DNA of 64,000 bases from Plotosus lineatus (taxonomy: Eukaryota > Chordata > Actinopteri > Siluriformes > Plotosidae): NCBI GenBank assembly GCA_024760905.1, contig CM045734.1, forward strand, positions 40,133,564 through 40,197,563, written 5' to 3'. Under the pieces are notes generated by a model. That model did not search any database, had not been told where the DNA came from, and was given only the letters and a program-made list of their open reading frames with translations. Each line of letters opens with the position of its first letter. The stretch's first letter is position 1. The translations under genes and the position numbers were made by a program. Shown in pieces: positions 59,196-64,000 of this stretch.

Positions 59196-59954
59196 CTGGG
59201 CTGTGTTGCAGAAAATCAAAAATACAAATGATGTAAAAATCATACAGATGCAAACTGGGATAAAAAGACAGCAGGTTATTGATCCACAGATCTGCAGGCT
59301 TCAGAGATCTGGTAACTAACACACTCATGTATGTTTAATAAATGTATCTGATTACCAAATGTAATGAATTTTAACCACAAGGCCTTATAAGAATGAGTTC
59401 ATGTAATGATGTAGATAGTAAATGAACTTCTGTTTAAAGACTCCCACACCTTTATCCATTTACAACAGTCATAGAAATTAGATAATGTGCATAAATTGAC
59501 AAATTTCTTCGTGGAGTTTATATAATGGAAAAAGAAACCATGACTTTTTCTTGGACTTGGTCATGGAAAATGATGGACTACTTACGGGACCATGTGAAAC
59601 TTCTTATTATTGTATTACTATTTATTTTTCCATGAAAGGTATAAATAACTTTAGTGCTCAAAGATTTTAAAATAAGTGAGTAGCTGTTAACATTTTTCTT
59701 GTGAGAATTATTTTTAAGCAAATTTCCATATAAGTGACAAAGTAAATCATAGCTTGTAATATTACAAGAAAATTTTAGTTCTTACTTTAAGAAAGAGGAA
59801 CAACAATTTATATCTCTTATACTGTGAATAACTAAAGGAGAAAACATGTTTTATTGGCAATCCACAACACTGAACATAAGTGTAAATGGATAAAAAGTAC
59901 CACATGGCTAATTTTCATGAATAAAAATCTTGTAGGTGTCACATGAATGATTAT

Positions 59955-60285
59955 GGGGTGGCACTGTGGTGTGGCGTTTAACATGTACTACTCATAACAG
60001 GAAGGTCCTGGGTTTGAGTCCTGAGCTCAGTGTGGGCATTTCTGTGTGGAATTTGTATATTTCTGTATGGGTTTCCTTCAGGTACTCAAGTTTCCTCCCA
60101 CAGTCCAAAACCATACACACTAGGATAATTGGCTACTCCAAATTGCCCCTAGGTGTGAGTGTTTGTGTGTTGGCCCTGCGATGGTTTGGTGAGCTGTTCG
60201 GAGTCCAGTGCTAGCTAAGATAGGTTTCAGCATTTTCCCAACCCTAGAGGATTAAGGTCTTCAAATAAGTTAATGAGTGAGTGAA
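59955..60285 (+). repeat. SINE family A copy
   Basis: GGGGTGGCACTGTGGTGTGG, GGGTTTGAGTCCTGAG, the full body and a tail ending AATGAGTGAGTG. From 59,196 to 59,954 and 60,880 to 61,450 nothing further is recognised. Confidence 0.6.
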
Positions 60286-60529
60286 AAATATTGCTGACAA
60301 ATAGCTGTTGCGTTTTAGCAGGGAATGATCACACCACCCCATAATTTATTATTTTCCTGTTATAGCACAACTCACTGTGTTTTAGTACTCATTTCATGAA
60401 GATATCATTAACAATCAGCAGAAAATCCTGTAAATTTTCAGATTCAGTCAGTATCAATTTGGCATGCAATTTCAAATTATTACATATTAGACACGGGATT
60501 CAATGCGATTTTATGGTTACTGGACGTAC

Positions 60530-60658
60530 CCTGGGAACCTCAACTGCATCACGCCCATTTACCAGAATGAGATTTCCATTGCTGGTGACAACACTGTCCA
60601 AGGCCAGTCTGTTGAAATATGTAGATGCCCTCCTCCCTGTCCTATTTTGTGCAAGAAT
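60530..60658 (-). CDS. Putative exon, family not recognised
   Basis: A clear acceptor (TTTTATCTTCCACGACAG) and the donor GTACGT bound exactly 43 codons with only one open frame: ILAQNRTGRRASTYFNRLAL, then DSVVTSNGNLILVNGRDAVE. It joins the putative exon at 60824-60879 in phase 0. It could be an upstream exon of the ERICH3-like gene, but the phase into 59195 does not fit directly, so another exon or another gene is implied. I cannot assign a function. Confidence 0.5.
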
Positions 60659-60823
60659 CTGTCGTGGAAGATAAAAAAGGCACATTCAATTTTCTTTTTC
60701 TTTTTACATTAAATTACGTATTTGTTCAGTTAACTTTGCGTATTCGGTTCATTCCCACTGACCTTTGCTCCCTTTCCATTATCACATAGCTCATAATCAC
60801 TCTGGCTATGTCTCATGATGTAC

Positions 60824-60879
60824 CTGGTGGAAAGTGGCAACTTTATAGATTCTGGCACTTCCTTCCCCTGTCAGGTTTT
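60824..60879 (-). CDS. Putative small exon, family not recognised
   Basis: A pyrimidine-rich acceptor (TTCCTCTCTTTTGAAG) and the donor GTACAT bound 56 bases reading NLTGEGSARIYKVATFHQ, ending in phase 0, which fits the next exon at 60658. The first two bases need one base from an upstream exon. The sequence is short, and support comes from the splice sites and the phase only. Confidence 0.4.
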
Positions 60880-61452
60880 CTTCAAAAGAGAGGAAAAAAG
60901 AAAAGATAAATTTTATATCTGGTCATTTATATAGGGGTATCATGGCAACAATAATTGTTCCGAAAGAATAAAAGCAGTTCTGCTTCATTGCTGCTCTACC
61001 ATGACTAATGAGTAAGACATCTGTGAAACATGATAGCATTCTAAGTCTAGTGTCACATCATCCAGTTGAGAGAAAGAAGGAAAAGAAACAGCCAGTATTC
61101 AGCAGAAATCCATTACATAATGCATGTACAACGACGGGGCACTGAGCCCTTGCTGCTGAGGGATAAATGAAGAGAATAAGATTCTAGTTACAGTTAATGA
61201 CATGGTTTATACAAGTATGTTGATTGACCACATTTATGATTTATTAGTCACATTAATTAGTATTCACTGAAGTTATCTTTCATCATTTCGTATATCTAAC
61301 TTTAACAAACTTACGCTTCATTTTTGGGTGTAATGTTATCCAGATAAAATACCGTCAATGTACGCTATCACACAATTCTTACTCGTTTCAGCTGACTGCA
61401 CAAGTTCTCTGAAGATATGATTACTTAAATACTCCCATAGAATTCATCCTAC

Positions 61453-61617
61453 CTGCTCTTGTTTTAAGAAGATAAAAGACAAGTCCAGGTTGAATGATGT
61501 GGTAATGATGTGATCTTTCATCTCCTTGTTGATTCTTTCCTCTGTGCTCTGGTGCCAAGTCAATGTGATACCCGAGAGGCTGACAGCTTTGATGCCTGGT
61601 GTTGGTGCACCACTCTG
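61453..61617 (-). CDS. Putative exon, family not recognised
   Basis: An open frame without stops reads YQSGAPTPGIKAVSLSGITL and ends with SFNLDLSFIFLKQEQ at the donor GTAGGA. The upstream acceptor is unclear, so the 5' boundary is approximate. Its end phase does not fit the 60879 acceptor, so if it belongs to the same transcript another exon lies between them. Confidence 0.3.
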
Positions 61618-61747
61618 GTATCTCATTAATAGATAATGGGCTTGTACTTACTGCTTTTTAATGGCCGAGAAAATAAAAAGAACACTTCTTTCCTGAGTCC
61701 TAGTTTTGTTTTTCAGTTTATAGCTCCAATATTTCTTATATAGACAT

Positions 61748-62095
61748 GCGATGCACAGCGGTGTAGTGGTTAAAGCATCTGCCTCACAGCAAGAAGGTTC
61801 TGTTTGATTTCTGGGCTCATCTATTTCTGTGTGGGCTTTGTATGTTCTCACTGTACTGTATTGGTGTGGGGTTCCTCTGGGTAATCCAGTTTTCCCCATA
61901 GTCAAAAACATACACAGTAGGCTAATTGGCAATTTCAAATTATCCCTATGTGTGAGTGATTGTGAATGGTTGTATGCATGTTGGCCCTGTGATGGCCTAG
62001 TTAGATGTCTAGGGTGTACCCTGCCCTCGTCCAGAGTTGGGATAGCTGCCAATCTTCCCTCGATCATAATCAGAATTACGCCACATAGAAAATGA
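61748..62095 (+). repeat. SINE family A copy
   Basis: GCACAGCGGTGTAGTGGTTA, a B-box-like region, the full body and an AATGAATGAAT tail. Confidence 0.6.
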
Positions 62096-62132
62096 ATGAA
62101 TATTTGAATGAATGGATGAATATTTCTTCATT

Positions 62133-62680
62133 ATGTGTAGTGGTTAACATATCTGCGTCACAGCTAGAAGGTCCTGGGTCCATAACCCTGGTTTGGCCAG
62201 TGTCTTTCTGTCTGCAGTGTGTATGTTCTTTCGGTGCTTATGTGGATTCTGAAACCTTTCAGTATGCCACAGGTTTCCTGCCACAGTTCAAAGACATGCA
62301 TATTAGGCAGTTCCAAATTGCACCTTGGTCTAAGTGTGAATGTAAATGTTTGAATATATGCTGGCCCTGCGATGGTCTGTCAATCTGTTCCCTGTATAGC
62401 CCATCATCACCCATTTACAGCATTTACGCTTTTATCCAGAGCGACTGACAATTATCGTTGCTCTTTTTTCATGTTAAACAACTGAGCGATTGATGGTTAA
62501 GAGTCTTGCTCAAAGGATCAACAGTGGTGATAGTGGGGATTGAACCAGTCACCTTCCGATCAGTAACCCCACGCCTTATTCAATAAGCCATCCCTACACA
62601 CTATTGGCTGACTTAGGGTAGAACTTTCTCATGACCCTAGTAGAATTAAGCATTTTGGCAAATGCATGAAAGGAATGAGT
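62133..62680 (+). repeat. SINE family A split by a V-SINE-like element
   Basis: Family A runs from TGTAGTGGTTAACATATCTGC to CAATCTGTTCCCTGTA. It is interrupted by a second SINE on the minus strand (62,408-62,598, B-box-like GGTTCAATCCCC, end with TCCAGAGCGACTGACAA) and resumes as TTGGCTGACTTAGGG with the family A tail. Confidence 0.55.
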
Positions 62681-62917
62681 GAAAATGGTAATTGGCATGG
62701 ACATGTGCACATGTGTATGTTTAAGTGAACATTTACATGAATCTGCTGATAAGTTTTATCAGGTATGCTGGTGCAGTCCGGTATTTTCATGTATTTTTTT
62801 CCCTGTTCATTCCATACTGTCACTCTCGCCACAGCTTTTAGGACTTATTTCTGTAAATGCTGCTGTTGTACACTTCCTTTAGTGACACTTTGCAACACTC
62901 ACTCTATATTCATTTTT

Positions 62918-63125
62918 ATTTATAGCATTTAGCAGACACTCTTATCCAGAATGACTTACAGAAGTGGTCGTGGGTTCTAATTCCAGCTAGACCCCCACCG
63001 TGCTAAGACCCCTGAGCAAGTGGTTGTGTCAGGAAGTGGATCCGACGTAAAGACCTATGCCAAATCAAACATGCAAATCAGATGATTCGCTATGGCAACC
63101 CCTGAAAAAGGGAAACAACCGAAAA
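62918..63125 (+). repeat. Chimera of three SINE fragments
   Basis: A V-SINE start (ATAGCATTTAGCAGACACTC, 62,921) joins a family B piece (CTAGACCCCCACCGTGC) and then the 3' part of SINE-R (TTGTGTCAGGAAGTGGATCC to CGAAAAAAAGAAG), which ends in (AT)n. Confidence 0.6.
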
Positions 63126-63129
63126 AAAG

Positions 63130-63130
63130 A

Positions 63131-63161
<31 letters not shown>
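63130..63161. repeat. (AT)n microsatellite at a SINE-R 3' end
   Basis: About 16 AT units directly after the tail. Confidence 0.9.
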
Positions 63162-63167
<6 letters not shown>

Positions 63168-63182
63168 TGTATAGCACATATA

Positions 63183-63463
63183 AGAGATTTTGGGGACAAA
63201 GTCAGAGAGGCTAGATTGAGATGGTTTGGACATGTACAGAGGAGGGATAGTGAGTATATTTGTAGTAGGATGCTGAGGTTGGAACTACCAGGCAGAAGGC
63301 CTACAGGAAGACCAAAGAGACGATTCATGGATGTGGTGAAGGAGGACATGAAGGTCGTTGGTGTAAGAGAAGAAGATGCAAAGGATAGGGTGAGATGGAG
63401 GCAGATGATTCGTTGTGGCGACCCCTGAAGGGAAAAGCCGAAAGGAAAAGAAGAAGAAGATAT
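63183..63463 (+). mobile_element. RTE-clade LINE 3' fragment
   Basis: It encodes LRWFGHVQRRDSEYICSRML, GRPKRRFMDVVKEDMKVVG and MIRCGDP, followed by the 3' end and (AAG)n, then an AT-rich stretch. Only the last about 280 bases of the element are present. Confidence 0.8.
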
Positions 63464-63529
63464 ATGTATATATATAGACTGTACACATATAGAAGTCTGA
63501 CCATTTATATATTATATAAATTATAATTC

Positions 63530-63531
<2 letters not shown>

Positions 63532-63608
<77 letters not shown>
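63532..63608. repeat. (AT)n microsatellite
   Basis: About 38 AT units. Confidence 0.95.
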
Positions 63609-63614
<6 letters not shown>

Positions 63615-63814
63615 TCTACCAGTTTTTGCAATGCATTGGTTAGTAGGTTCTACATTAAAAAAAATTCACTGTTGAGGAGTGTCTTTCTATGTAAGGTTTG
63701 CATGCTCATTAATAATACATTTTATTCATATCTGCCTTTTACAGCATGCATGTAACCTCCTAAAAGCACCTTCCAGGTAGGAAGCAAACCATTACCATGA
63801 TGGACCACAAATCC

Positions 63815-64000
63815 CCAGTCTCCTTAGGATGTACAAGAGAGTCTTGTGGTTGAATGTGTCAAATGCGCTGAAAGGTTGAGGAGGATAAGAAATGCTGACA
63901 TCTTGTTTGAGTTTGCAGTATATAGCTTCTCTGTGATAACTGAGAGTTCCGTCTCTGTAGAATGTGCTGCTTTGGAAGCCAGAGTGATTAGGGTCAAAGA
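63815..64000. repeat. Possible interspersed repeat at the window edge
   Basis: GTTGAATGTGTCAAATGCGC, AGGTTGAGGAGGATAAGAA and TTGGAAGCCAGAGTGATTAG resemble a block I have seen repeatedly in fish genomes, perhaps a LINE part. It is cut by the window end. 63,609-63,814 shows nothing recognisable. Confidence 0.3.

Overview
The window is animal nuclear DNA, almost certainly from a teleost fish. It is A+T-rich, its coding sequence is split into short exons by GT-AG introns, and most of the rest is fish-type interspersed repeats: tRNA-derived SINEs, an RTE-like LINE, Tc1/mariner-type DNA elements and very long AT, GT and CT microsatellites. There is no operon, prokaryotic signal or CRISPR array.

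Two protein-coding genes can be reconstructed, both on the minus strand. (1) The 5' part of a fibrillar collagen gene, best matched to COL24A1, covers about 1-21.6 kb. Exon 1 carries the start codon (21152-21204), exon 2 the signal peptide (14027-14097) and exon 3 the thrombospondin-N-terminal-like domain, a variable region and the first Gly-X-Y triplets (8489-9765). A classical 54-bp Gly-X-Y exon lies at 5039-5092. All junction phases agree. The gene continues beyond position 1. (2) A gene with a DUF4590 domain of the ERICH3 type covers about 47.2-59.2 kb and possibly reaches 61.6 kb. Two exons encode the DUF4590 core (57164-57687). They are followed by Lys/Glu-rich exons (51035-52455) and two leucine-rich-repeat exons (47221-48147). 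Within the five most downstream exons every splice phase agrees, so the charged linker and the LRR block look like one transcript.

From about 22 to 47 kb I find no host gene. That stretch holds retroelement and transposon remains: a broken LINE (28.5-32.5 kb), an internally deleted RTE copy with a 341-codon open frame (36.6-38.0 kb), a deleted mariner-like transposase (26.0-26.35 kb) and several non-autonomous elements with inverted repeats. Other RTE pieces sit at 1.2-2.1, 44.1, 53.0-55.6, 56.0-56.9 and 63.2-63.5 kb.

The most informative mobile-element observation is a SINE family, called SINE-R here. It has a tRNA-like head, a segment resembling the 5' untranslated region of the local RTE, and a tail matching the RTE 3' end. 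Two copies have clear target-site duplications. Several RTE-tailed copies run directly into (AT)n arrays. I found no convincing undescribed functional system. The closest to novelty are the DUF4590-LRR gene structure and the composite SINE.
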